From: an uncultured Campylobacter sp.
GTDB lineage: Bacteria; Campylobacterota; Campylobacteria; Campylobacterales; Campylobacteraceae
Reading direction: 5' to 3'
Length of the DNA stretch: 10,951 nt
Assembly (NCBI RefSeq): GCF_937973075.1
Contig: NZ_CALBWL010000077.1
Coordinates: 1 to 10,951, forward strand
Below the pieces are notes generated by a model, which worked only from the letters and a program-made list of their open reading frames with translations, ran no database searches and was not told the origin of the DNA. Made by a program: the position numbers and the translations under genes. Of this stretch, positions 1-7,030 are shown piece by piece; position 1 is the first letter of the stretch; each line of letters opens with the position of its first letter.

Positions 1-112
1 CGAACTTGGAGGCAAGCGAGGTGCCGTCGCTGCTTAGATGGTGCTTCCATCCGTCACAGCCTGCGAGCAGCAGCGCGAGTACGGCGGCAACTTTTAAATT
101 TAAAAATTTCAT
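1..112 (-). CDS. Lipoprotein of unknown function, N-terminal fragment
   Basis: Only the first 37 codons lie in the window; the rest runs off the left edge. The translation begins MKFLNLKVAAVLALLLAGCD: two lysines in the first seven residues, a hydrophobic stretch at about 8-17 and a lipobox LAGC ending at Cys19. This is a clear lipoprotein signal peptide, so the mature protein should be lipid-anchored at Cys19 and face the periplasm. The residue after the cysteine is Asp, which in E. coli marks inner-membrane retention; whether that rule holds in Campylobacter is uncertain. The start has an AAGGA at 126-130 about 13 bases upstream, rather far but in the right orientation. The ATG overlaps the TGA of a short repetitive reading frame (109-327) as ATGA. 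A possible extended -10 (TG-A-TATAAA) lies near 212-221 on the minus strand. Too little is visible to name a family. Confidence 0.8.
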   Translation of the reverse strand, partial: MKFLNLKVAAVLALLLAGCDGWKHHLSSDGTSLASKF

Positions 113-213
113 AATCTAAAATCCGTCCTTAAATCTGCTTTTAAAACTGCTAAATTCGCTTTTAAATTTGCGTTTGAAATTTTAAAATTCACGGCGCGAT
201 ACCTATTGGAATT

Positions 214-357
214 TATATCATAATCTGCGTTAGAAATTATGTCGTGATCTGCACTAGGGCGTATGTCGTAGTAAGTCATACTTTGGTTTATGCCGTGACC
301 CTTGACGAGATTCATGTCATACCGCACTAGAATCTATGTAACGACCTGCCTCTCAAT
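214..357. repeat. Degenerate tandem repeat, about 24-base period
   Basis: Six consecutive units begin near 214, 238, 262, 289, 313 and 335. The best-matching pair is the first two, TATATCATAATCTGCGTTAG and TATGTCGTGATCTGCACTAG, which differ at 5 of 20 positions, all transitions. Others keep the TATGTCGT head or the GCACTAG tail. Spacing is 24, 24, 27, 24 and 22 bases, so most units keep reading phase. On the minus strand this gives an eight-residue pattern such as ADHDIISN / ADYDINSN in a 72-codon frame (109-327, GTG start). Downstream on the same strand, 120-165 shows a shorter 12-base period (ANLK, ANLA, ADLR, TDFR). The repeats are visible; whether they are translated or serve as DNA sites is unknown. 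Confidence 0.6.
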
Positions 358-952
358 TCGTACTCATAGCTTTTCGGTTTTTACAATTTAAGCGGCAAAG
401 GCGGTGTCTAAATTTACGTGACAGACCAAAGTCGCGCGATAAATTTTAAAATTTCGCGGCGCGCGGGCAGACTTTAAAAGCCGAGCTTTAAATTTGATCG
501 TCAAAACGAGCTTTAAATTTTCACCAAAGCAAAGCGCATTTTAAATTTAATCGCCTAAGAAATCTAAAAATTTATACGCCGCGGCAGTCTAAATTTAGCG
601 CGCCGCAAAGTATCCGCGCAGTCTGTCCCATGCGAGCTCAAAATTTAAATTTAAACGCGCTCTCCGCAGCTCTAAAGATAAAATTTTGCGCGTTTGCATA
701 GCGAATGTAAAATTCCGCGCTCATCGACGCCTCGCCCTCTGCGATACGATTTTGCCCGCAATCTGCGCGGCTGCTCGTGCAAAAACGCAGGCTACGATCG
801 TTCGCGGGCGCCGTAATCCGCAGCTAAAATTTCGCCGGAGTAAAACCGCGGCGAGCCGAGCCGCCCTGAAATTTTAAAGAATTTATCCAGCAAATGGGCG
901 GCAGTTCGCGATGCTTGCTTATGAATTTTACGTGAGCGCGGCGGGCGAATTA

Positions 953-981
953 GCTAAAATTTAGCGCTTTTGGTGTAGAAT
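953..981 (+). promoter_or_regulatory. Predicted prs promoter with palindrome over the -35 region
   Basis: A TAGAAT at 976-981 preceded by TG (974-975) fits an extended -10 box; transcription would start near 988, giving a leader of about 25 bases before the prs ATG. At 953-965 there is a perfect 13-base palindrome, GCTAAA-A-TTTAGC, centred near -29 and overlapping where a -35 element would be. The prs ribosome site AAAGG is at 1000-1004, eight bases before the ATG. The promoter call is by similarity to the Campylobacter sigma-70 pattern; operator function of the palindrome is inference. Confidence 0.4.
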
Positions 982-1012
982 TCGAGCAAATTTCAATCCA
1001 AAGGTCATCAAA

Positions 1013-1942
1013 ATGCGCGGATATAAAATTTTCTCCGGCACCGCAAATCCCGAATTTGCCAAAAAAATCTCCAAATATCTCTCGCTGCCGCTTAGCGAGT
1101 GCGCGATCAAAACCTTCAGCGACGGCGAAATCAGCGTCCAGATCGGCGAGAGTGTGCGCGGCAAGGACGTCTTCGTCATCCAACCGACCTGCGCGCCCGC
1201 AAACTCCAATCTGATGGAGCTTCTGATCCTAACCGACGCGCTGAAGCGCTCCAGCGCGAACTCGATCACGGCGGTCGTGCCATACTTCGGCTACGCTCGC
1301 CAAGACCGCAAGGCAGCTCCGCGCGTACCGATCAGCGCGAAGCTCGTGGCGAATATGATGCAGACGGCGGGGATCGACCGCGTCGTCACGATGGATCTAC
1401 ACGCGGGGCAGATACAGGGCTTTTTCGACGTGCCGGTCGATAACCTCTACGGCTCGCTGATATTTTTGGATTATCTGAAAGAGAAAAATTTAAAAAATCC
1501 GATCATCGCCAGCCCCGACGTTGGCGGCGTCGCGCGCGCCAGAAGCTTCGCCAAAAAGCTCTCGCTCGATCTGGTGATCGTCGATAAGCGCCGCGAGGAG
1601 GCGAACAAAAGCGAAGTGATGAATATCATCGGCGACGTCGCGGGCAAGGACGTGATCCTAATCGACGATATGATCGATACCGCGGGCACCATCGTCAAGG
1701 CCGCGGGCGCGTTTAAGGAACAGGGCGCAAAGAGCGTCAGCGCGTTTTGCACGCACGCCGTGCTAAGCGGTCCGGCATACGAGCGCATCGAAAGCGGCAC
1801 GCTAGACGGCCTCGTCGTGACCGACACGATCCCGCTAAAGCAGGAAAGCGACCGCATCAAGGTAATCAGCGTCGCTCCGCTTTTCGGCGAGGTCATCAGG
1901 CGCGTATATCACGACGAGAGCGTAAATAGCCTATTCAAATAA
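1013..1942 (+). CDS. prs: Ribose-phosphate pyrophosphokinase (PRPP synthetase)
   Basis: Cytosolic enzyme that transfers pyrophosphate from ATP to ribose 5-phosphate to make PRPP, the precursor of purines, pyrimidines, NAD, histidine and tryptophan. The 309-residue length is normal for class I bacterial enzymes. Visible motifs: the N-terminal FSDGEISVQIGESVRG (35-50), the ATP-loop region YFGYARQDRK (91-100), the PRPP-synthetase signature DLHAGQIQGFFDVPVDNLYG (128-147) with metal-binding His130, the catalytic flexible-loop residues KRR (192-194), and the ribose-5-phosphate loop DDMIDTAGT (218-226). The C-terminus RRVYHDESVNSLF matches the Campylobacter enzyme as I know it. The ATG has AAAGG eight bases upstream. 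Codons are rich in G/C at third positions, like lepA at the other end of the window. It appears monocistronic: the next gene on this strand is over 700 bases away. Confidence 0.98.
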   Translation: MRGYKIFSGTANPEFAKKISKYLSLPLSECAIKTFSDGEISVQIGESVRGKDVFVIQPTCAPANSNLMELLILTDALKRSSANSITAVVPYFGYARQDRKAAPRVPISAKLVANMMQTAGIDRVVTMDLHAGQIQGFFDVPVDNLYGSLIFLDYLKEKNLKNPIIASPDVGGVARARSFAKKLSLDLVIVDKRREEANKSEVMNIIGDVAGKDVILIDDMIDTAGTIVKAAGAFKEQGAKSVSAFCTHAVLSGPAYERIESGTLDGLVVTDTIPLKQESDRIKVISVAPLFGEVIRRVYHDESVNSLFK

Positions 1943-2552
1943 AATTTTAAAATTTAAAGCGTTGTGCGGTTTGTTTTAGATAGCTGCGGGAATGCGAACT
2001 AGACGCTTTGTAGTAAGAGGCGCAACGCAGCCTAAGCTAAGCGCTTGCGCTTATGGGCTCTAAATTTGCAGCGTTGAGCTCGCTGCGATTTGACTATTGT
2101 CGATTTAACTGCGATGCAAAATTAGCTTCTATGCGGCGAATTCAATTTATGCGCGGTATTTGCTCCGCGTGGCGGAAATTTTAACTGCAATCGCAGAGCA
2201 AATTTGCCGCACCAGCCGCCGCAAGTCGCATTTTAACGCTTAAAAAATTAGTATTAAAAATACCCTACTTTAAATTATTCGTCATAAAAATTTAATTGTT
2301 GCTAGCCCCCATACTCGTCGGCTACGCTTCGCAAAGTCTCATTAAATTTCTCTGCAAAAACCCACGGCGCACACTAATGACAGATATCCCGAACTCACTG
2401 CATTTAAATTTTGATATTTACAACGCGGCGTAAATTTTTAAAGCTCATTAGCCTTTAAATTTATCATTCTCTCCTTAAACCGCCAAGAGCAAATAAAATT
2501 TTATTCATCAATGCCTATAACTAGCGATTGCACGGGAGAATCAAATATGCTT
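1943..2552. other. Spacer between prs and the iron-uptake genes
   Basis: About 610 bases without a convincing gene. Directly after the prs stop is an AT-rich palindromic stretch, AAATTTTAAAATTT (about 1944-1957). At 2038-2053 there is a perfect inverted repeat TAAGCGC-TT-GCGCTTA, flanked by AGCC (2029-2032) and GGCT (2056-2059), which could form a longer bulged hairpin; no T run follows, so a terminator role is doubtful. GCGTTG (1959-1964) and CAACGC (2023-2028) could pair at long range. No RNA gene was recognised. Confidence 0.5.
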
Positions 2553-2609
2553 GATAGCGATAACGCCTTTTAATATTTTATAAATATTTAATCTTTTCGG
2601 AGCTATAAT
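2553..2609 (+). promoter_or_regulatory. Receptor-operon promoter with candidate Fur-like operators
   Basis: A perfect TATAAT at 2604-2609 predicts a start near 2616 and a leader of about 41 bases. Over the -35 region lies a perfect AT-rich palindrome AATATTT-TAT-AAATATT (2572-2588). Just upstream, GATAGCGATAAC (2553-2564) matches two successive GATAAT-type hexamers of the classical Fur box at 10 of 12 positions; the third hexamer is not recognisable. Iron repression by Fur is expected for TonB-dependent receptors, but assigning either element to Fur is inference. The ribosome site is AAAGGA at 2644-2649, with the ATG at 2657. Confidence 0.45.
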
Positions 2610-2656
2610 TTCGTCCGTGAATTTCATTCGCAAAATTTTATCAAAAGGACATAATA

Positions 2657-4637
2657 ATGCGCAGTTTGCATTTATCGCTCGTGGCAGTTTCGGTTTTAAC
2701 CGCACAACTATGGGGGGGGGCAAGAGGCCGATTTAGGAGAGATCGTCGTAAGCGCCACCGCCTTTGAGCAAGATATCAAAGAAGCGCCGGCATCGATCTC
2801 GGTAATATCTCAAAAAGAGATCGAAAAGAGAAATCACAAAGACGTAGCCGACATCGTAAAGGATATACCAGGCGTATATTCCGCGCCTAGATTTAGCTCA
2901 ATGAAGGGCAAAAGCGATATCAGAATGCGTGGTATGGATTCAAAATATACTAAAATTTTAATCGACGGTCGTCCTGTTTCCAGCGAGAGCGCATTTCCGG
3001 GTTTCGGCTCGCAAGGAAGCATCCAAAGCTTCATCCCGCCCGCAAATGCTATCGCCCGCGTGGAAGTCATCCGCGGACCGATGAGTTCTCTATACGGCAC
3101 GGACGCTATGGGTGGCGTGATAAACATCATCACCAAAGGCTTTTCGAATGAACCTAGCGCCAATATAAACGGCTACTACGACATCGCGCAGCACAAAGAC
3201 ATAGGCAATGGCTACTCTACGGGATTTTATGCAAGCGGCGCGATAGTGCCCGACGCGCTCGGAATTTCGCTTTACGGACGATATTTTCATAAATTTGAAG
3301 ACGCCAAAGACTACGGCAATCCAAAAGACGCAGATAAGAATTTCGGCGCAAAGCTGATGTTTAAGCCGACCGAAAACGACGATCTCGCGCTTGATTACAA
3401 ACACACGAAAAACTTGACCTCAAGAACTCTAGGCAAAACGGCGTATCTGGGATATAACACTCACGAAGACGACAAAGACGATCAAATTTCGCTCTCGCAT
3501 AGCGGAAGATACGATAAATTTCTAACCGATACCTATCTATCGCACGAGGTTACGAAAACCTTTTCCGATCAAGCCGCAAGCGACATCAGGCTAAGATCTA
3601 CGATATTTAATACTCAAGGCTCGTATCTTTTTGACTCAAATACCTTAACGCTCGGCGCGCAGTATCGCCATGAGAAGCTGGATTCATCACAAAATGAGCC
3701 GGGCTTTAGCGATGATGCGCATCTAAAAAGATGGGATGTGTCGGTATTTGGAGAGGATAATTTTTATGTCACGGACGCGCTTGCACTGACTGCGGGCTTA
3801 AGATATAACTACGACAAAGACTACGGCGGACACTTTGCGCCGCGCGGCTACATCGTTTATCATCTAAATGAAAATTTATCGTTTAAGGGAGGCGTATCGG
3901 CGGGATACACGACGCCTAATATCGACGATAGATCCGAAGGGCTAAAAATTCCGATAAATCACGGACGCGGTATCAGACTGGGACGAAGCAGCCTCAAGCC
4001 CGAAACTAGCGTAAATTACGAGATCGGAACAATGTATGACAATAACGATAATCTAAGCCTTTCAGCGACCGTTTTTCACACCGACTTCAAAGACAAGATC
4101 GATAGCGTCGTAAGATGCGGCGGCTGGGGATCGGGAGCGGATTTTAATAATCCCGCTACTTGGACTTGTGTTTATCAAGGCAAGACCTATTTTGGAATTT
4201 ATGAAAACGTAAATATCGGCAGAGCCTCCATAGACGGACTTGAGCTTAGCGGCGAGTGGAAAATTTTATCAAATTTAGCATTTCACGCAAACTATACCTA
4301 TGCTAAATCAAAACAAAAATCAGGCGAAAACGAGGGCAAAGCGCTGACCGACACCCCGCGCTATATGATAAAAACGGGACTTGATTACGACTTTAATAGC
4401 GATCTGAGCTTCTGGACGCAGGTAAATTATATAAGCAGGGTAAAAAATGGCGTATATGTAAACACTAAGGGCTACGCCGTCACCGACGTCGGGACTAACT
4501 ATAAAATCACGAAAAACGCTAGCGTAAATTTTAGCGTATATAACGTATTTAACGAAAGAGTAATAGACGATAAACCGACCAGGGCCCTCATAGCTGAGGG
4601 TCGTAAATTTCAGCTCGGCTTCAACGTAAATTTTTAA
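2657..4637 (+). CDS. TonB-dependent outer-membrane receptor, phase-variable, out of frame here
   Basis: Outer-membrane gated barrel for ferric-siderophore or similar chelate import, of the ferrienterochelin/colicin receptor (CirA/FepA/CfrA-like) type. The true start is the ATG at 2657 (AAAGGA eight bases upstream), opening with a signal peptide, MRSLHLSLVAVSVLTAQLW. Nine G's at 2712-2720 then shift the frame, so translation stops at TGA 2765 after 36 codons. With eight G's the frame joins a continuous 659-residue protein. In that numbering: TonB box GEIVVSA at 27-33; plug motif RVEVIRGPMSSLYG at about 134-147, then GGVINIITK to 160; barrel to the terminal Phe; a cysteine pair (487, 504) in a likely surface loop; the conserved SLKPETS. 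The first in-frame ATG after the shift (2901) lacks signal peptide, TonB box and early plug, and has no ribosome site. The ligand cannot be told from sequence. Confidence 0.92.
2712..2720 (+). repeat. Poly-G contingency tract (nine G's)
   Basis: An uninterrupted run of nine G's follows CTAT at codons 19-22 of the receptor, at the end of the signal peptide. With nine G's the downstream frame ends at TGA 2765-2767; with ten it would end at a TAG about 12 bases past the tract; with eight or eleven it joins the 638-codon remainder. Poly-G tracts of about this length are known slipped-strand phase-variation sites in Campylobacter. It is the only homopolymer this long in the window. A sequencing or assembly miscount is the alternative. 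Confidence 0.9.
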
Positions 4638-4669
4638 TTCGAGCAAAATTTAAAGATGAAATTTGAACG

Positions 4670-5806
4670 ATGAGGAGAGTTTTAAAGAAAAACTTTTGGT
4701 TCAACGTCCATTTAATTTTGTCTCTGCTTTGTGCACTACCGCTGCTCGTAGTCGCCTTGTCGGGCTGTTTCATCTCGTATCACGATGAAATTTTTGACGC
4801 GATTAACGAGCGGCAGTCTTTCGCCGTCCAAAAAGATGCGCCTCGCCTAAAAATTTCTGAAATTTTAAAAATTTTCGGCGAGAAGCAAAGCAGCTTCACG
4901 CCGGAGTTAATCGGCATAAAAGACGGCGGCGCAAGCATCGAAGTCGCGGGCAAAGACGGCAAAGGACGAGCAAGAGCGTATCTTTTGAGTCCTTATGACG
5001 GACAAATCGTCGGTGAGAACTATGAAGAGCGGATAATGAACGTTGTGCTAAACCTTCATACAAATCTAGGCTTTGAGCTCGCCTTCGGCGAGGGGGCTCG
5101 CGAGATCGGCAGGCAAATCGTGGCACTTAGCACGCTAGGGCTCATTTTGCTTTTGCTAAGCGGGATTTTGATCTATTATCCGTTTTTTAGATGCAAGCTC
5201 ACAAAAGCGCTGAAGATCAACTTCAAAACTCGCGGCTACGCGCTGCTTTATCAGATCCACGGATGCACGGGCATCTATGCGGCTGTAATACTTTTTGCTA
5301 TAAGCGCGAGCGGGCTATATTTTTCTTATGACTGGTTAGCAAGACTAACGAATAAAATTTTGGGCGAGGAGCAAATTTATAAAGCTGAAAAATTTGAACC
5401 TAGCCAAAAGTCTGGGTTTAAGGATACAAGCAAACTGCAAGAGATCGATGCTGTGTTTGAAATTTTTACCCGAAAGCATGGCGAAAATTTTAAATTTTTT
5501 AACATAATGCTTAATCCAAAAGACGGAGTATATAGCTCGATATACGGGATTGCGAGCGACGAGAGCGATGAATTTAATAGGATCGCGATCAATGCTACGA
5601 GTAGCGAAATTTTAAGGGACGTTAAATTTGCCGATATGAAAGCGCAAATGCCGCGTTTTATGACGATACGCACAGCAGTTTTAGATATTCATTCGGGCGA
5701 AATTTTCGGGCAGATCGGCAAGCTTATATTTTGCCTATCTTCGCTTTCATTTTTGTTTTTAGCCGCGAGCGGTTTTTGGATGAGCTTAAAAAGGCTTATA
5801 AGATAG
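4670..5806 (+). CDS. PepSY-associated transmembrane protein, probable periplasmic iron/siderophore reductase
   Basis: A 378-residue inner-membrane protein of the PepSY_TM (PiuB/FoxB-like) family. Four membrane segments: about 14-36, 147-171, 197-221 and 350-373, with two large periplasmic parts (about 37-145 and 222-345). Histidines at the membrane ends recur as expected for haem-binding members: His14 (NVHL), His38, His130 (NLHTNLG), His197 (YQIHGCTG) and His341 (DIHSGEIFG). PepSY-like signatures include the SPYDGQIVG region (107-115). Some characterised relatives reduce ferric siderophores in the periplasm next to their receptor gene, and here it follows the TonB receptor by 32 bases on the same strand, so the two probably share a transcript. 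No strong ribosome site precedes the ATG; a five-codon frame (4656-4673) ends in ATGA over this start, suggesting coupled translation. The reductase role is inferred from family and context. Confidence 0.88.
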   Translation: MRRVLKKNFWFNVHLILSLLCALPLLVVALSGCFISYHDEIFDAINERQSFAVQKDAPRLKISEILKIFGEKQSSFTPELIGIKDGGASIEVAGKDGKGRARAYLLSPYDGQIVGENYEERIMNVVLNLHTNLGFELAFGEGAREIGRQIVALSTLGLILLLLSGILIYYPFFRCKLTKALKINFKTRGYALLYQIHGCTGIYAAVILFAISASGLYFSYDWLARLTNKILGEEQIYKAEKFEPSQKSGFKDTSKLQEIDAVFEIFTRKHGENFKFFNIMLNPKDGVYSSIYGIASDESDEFNRIAINATSSEILRDVKFADMKAQMPRFMTIRTAVLDIHSGEIFGQIGKLIFCLSSLSFLFLAASGFWMSLKRLIR

Positions 5807-6208
5807 ATTACGCAAAACACGCAGTACTATTTTAACAGGGCAGAAACATAAAGGCTTTGCAAAAGAGGCTGCGCTCATAGCCTATAAACAGGTGCTTTGT
5901 ACCGCAGAATTTCAAATTTATAGCATTTAAGCTTGGGTTATAACGCAGAATTTGACTGCAAGGAAGCAGAATTTGTCTCAGCAAAACTACCATTTGCAAT
6001 TTAAATTGATTTCTTAATTTCTACGAAACTGCACTTTAATTTACCGCGTAGGTTTGCAGCTGTTTTTGTAAATTCCGCGATTTAGAAACCTGCAAAACGC
6101 CAAAAACTATTTATGATGGTTTAGATCATGCGAACCGCCACATACGCCCGCCAGTCGTGCTTTAAAAATTTACTGCAGTTTAGTTTGCAATGCAAAGCCC
6201 TTGAGCCA
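5807..6208. other. Spacer between convergent genes
   Basis: About 400 bases between the PepSY gene and the convergent lipoprotein gene. No stem followed by a T run was found after either stop. The only structure noticed is three copies of GCAGAATTT, at 5904-5912, 5945-5953 and 5966-5974; the last two continue with TTTG-CT similarity. A + strand frame at 6128-6364 is mostly the complement of the lipoprotein gene. Confidence 0.5.
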
Positions 6209-6727
6209 CTAAAAGCTCTTTATGATCTCCATCAAATGCTTGACAAGAGCCGTAATTGCGGCATTTTCATAGCTATCATCCGTATTTTGCAACGCTATGG
6301 TTTTCATATTGCCGAAAAATCCCGGATCGTAATGCTCGATGTCATTTTGCACGTAGCTTCTTAAAATTTGGCCGTTTCTTACTAGTTTAACCTCATAAAT
6401 AAACTCTATGCCACCGATTCTATCGCTAGGAAACGGAGTAGCTTCGCCGGTAAAGCCCCTGTGGTGCTTTATTGTAATTTTAAGCTCATCGGTAGAGTTT
6501 TGATCCAGCAGGTTCGCTTCTTTTAGCGCCGCTAAAAGCTGCTCGTTGTACTTTTTCTCGACTGCTTCCAGCGATTGATAGATAAATTTTTTCGGATTAT
6601 GGTTTTGGAAGTGTTGGTAGGTAATGCCCTTGAATTTATACGCACTTGCGATCGGCACTTTCGGTTGAGACTGTCCACAACCTGCGAAAAACAACGCCGC
6701 AAGAAGCAAAGCAAAAAATTTTTTCAT
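6209..6727 (-). CDS. Small lipoprotein of unknown function
   Basis: A 172-residue protein with a textbook lipoprotein signal: MKKFFALLLAALFFAGC, lipobox FAGC ending at Cys17, followed by Gly. The mature part (about 155 residues) has no membrane segment and alternates helix-like stretches (KKYNEQLLAALKEANLL, about 58-74) with strand-like ones (ELKITIKHH, GIEFIYEVKLVRNGQILRSYV). It should sit in the periplasm attached to a membrane. The overall look recalls small bacterial lipoproteins that form a subunit of envelope transport or assembly machines, but no family is recognised and that is a guess. The start is firm: AAAGGA at 6734-6739 lies six bases before the ATG, and a TATAAT -10 lies about 25 bases upstream. 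It appears monocistronic and diverges from the membrane-protein gene at 7031. Confidence 0.9.
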   Translation of the reverse strand: MKKFFALLLAALFFAGCGQSQPKVPIASAYKFKGITYQHFQNHNPKKFIYQSLEAVEKKYNEQLLAALKEANLLDQNSTDELKITIKHHRGFTGEATPFPSDRIGGIEFIYEVKLVRNGQILRSYVQNDIEHYDPGFFGNMKTIALQNTDDSYENAAITALVKHLMEIIKSF

Positions 6728-6752
6728 TTTCTATCCTTTAAAATTTCATGAA

Positions 6753-6785
6753 ATTATACAAAAATGGGGTTTAGCCCGGGCTAAA
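6753..6785 (-). promoter_or_regulatory. Lipoprotein promoter with a 16-base palindrome at -35
   Basis: On the minus strand a TATAAT (6753-6758) preceded by TTTTTG fits the Campylobacter sigma-70 pattern; transcription would start near 6746, about 19 bases before the ATG. A perfect palindrome, TTTAGCCCGGGCTAAA, spans 6770-6785 and is centred near -32, covering the -35 position. Operator function is inference. Confidence 0.5.
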
Positions 6786-6871
6786 TTTACGATCTTTCGG
6801 TGCCACTATGCGTTGAAATTTTTATAAATTTGAGAGAAAGCGTAAATTTTAAGCGTAGCTAGGCGGCTAAA

Positions 6872-6934
6872 TTTCAAATCCTTTAAATTTGAAACTCTTT
6901 AAATCTCAAAACCTCTTCAAATTTGAAATTTAAT
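6872..6934. repeat. Short degenerate AT-rich repeats in a divergent spacer
   Basis: Three adjacent units start with CTTTAAAT or CTTCAAAT: 6881-6896, 6897-6914 and 6915-6934 (16, 18 and 20 bases), preceded by TTTCAAATC. The third contains the perfect palindrome TTCAAATTTGAA (6916-6927). The spacer between the divergent genes (6728-7030) otherwise holds only their promoters. The repeats could be binding sites or simply genome-typical AAATTT-rich filler. Confidence 0.4.
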
Positions 6935-6954
6935 CCGAATTTGATCTGAAATTT

Positions 6955-6979
6955 TATAAAATTCCGCCGTTTTAAACGG
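6955..6979 (+). promoter_or_regulatory. Possible promoter and palindrome ahead of the 7031 gene
   Basis: TATAAAAT at 6955-6962 is a reasonable -10 for the membrane-protein gene, giving a leader of about 60 bases. A perfect inverted repeat CCGTTT-T-AAACGG (6967-6979) lies at the predicted start of transcription. No -35 is evident. The call rests on position and motif only. Confidence 0.3.
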
Positions 6980-7030
6980 GCTTAAAAGCGTGCGCAAGCT
7001 GTTTTGCAAGCCCGAAAGAAAGGGAGCTTT

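Larger units (their letters stand above)
113..1012. other. Gene-poor spacer between a lipoprotein gene and prs
   Basis: About 900 bases lie between divergent genes with no reading frame that looks like a conserved protein. The left part (109-360) is made of degenerate repeats (see the repeat entry). The middle (about 400-700) is dense in AAATTT/TTTAAA motifs separated by GC-rich stretches such as GCGGCGCGC. A frame at 686-877 (+) begins at TTG, has no ribosome site and an arginine/alanine-rich composition typical of chance translation. The right end carries the prs promoter. No tRNA or terminator with a U tract was seen. Confidence 0.6.

Noticed and set aside
686..877. 63-codon + strand frame
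   Set aside because: TTG start, no ribosome site, arginine/alanine-rich chance composition, no recognisable motif.
1471..1896. 141-codon minus-strand frame
   Set aside because: Entirely complementary to prs, whose frame is conserved throughout.
2029..2059. Hairpin downstream of prs as an intrinsic terminator
   Set aside because: Stem is present but about 90 bases past the stop and not followed by a T run.
2302..2364. Possible relic on the minus strand reading CAPWVFAEKFNETLRSVADE then a stop
   Set aside because: About 20 protein-like residues preceded by a stop codon; too short to separate from chance without a search.
2541..2723. 60-codon minus-strand frame upstream of the receptor
   Set aside because: Covers the receptor promoter and G tract in antisense; no ribosome site or family resemblance.
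2901..4637. Taking the receptor as a complete gene starting at ATG 2901
   Set aside because: No ribosome site precedes it, the in-frame codons upstream back to the G tract encode the TonB box and early plug, and a good start with a signal peptide lies at 2657.
5904..5974. Three GCAGAATTT copies as a CRISPR-like array
   Set aside because: Units are nine bases with unequal spacing (41 and 21); too short and irregular for CRISPR.
6128..6364. 78-codon + strand frame
   Set aside because: Mostly antisense to the lipoprotein gene, which has a clear signal peptide, ribosome site and promoter.
7004..7030. TTG start nine codons upstream for the four-helix membrane protein
   Set aside because: The AAAGGGAG ribosome site lies inside this stretch and points to the ATG at 7031.
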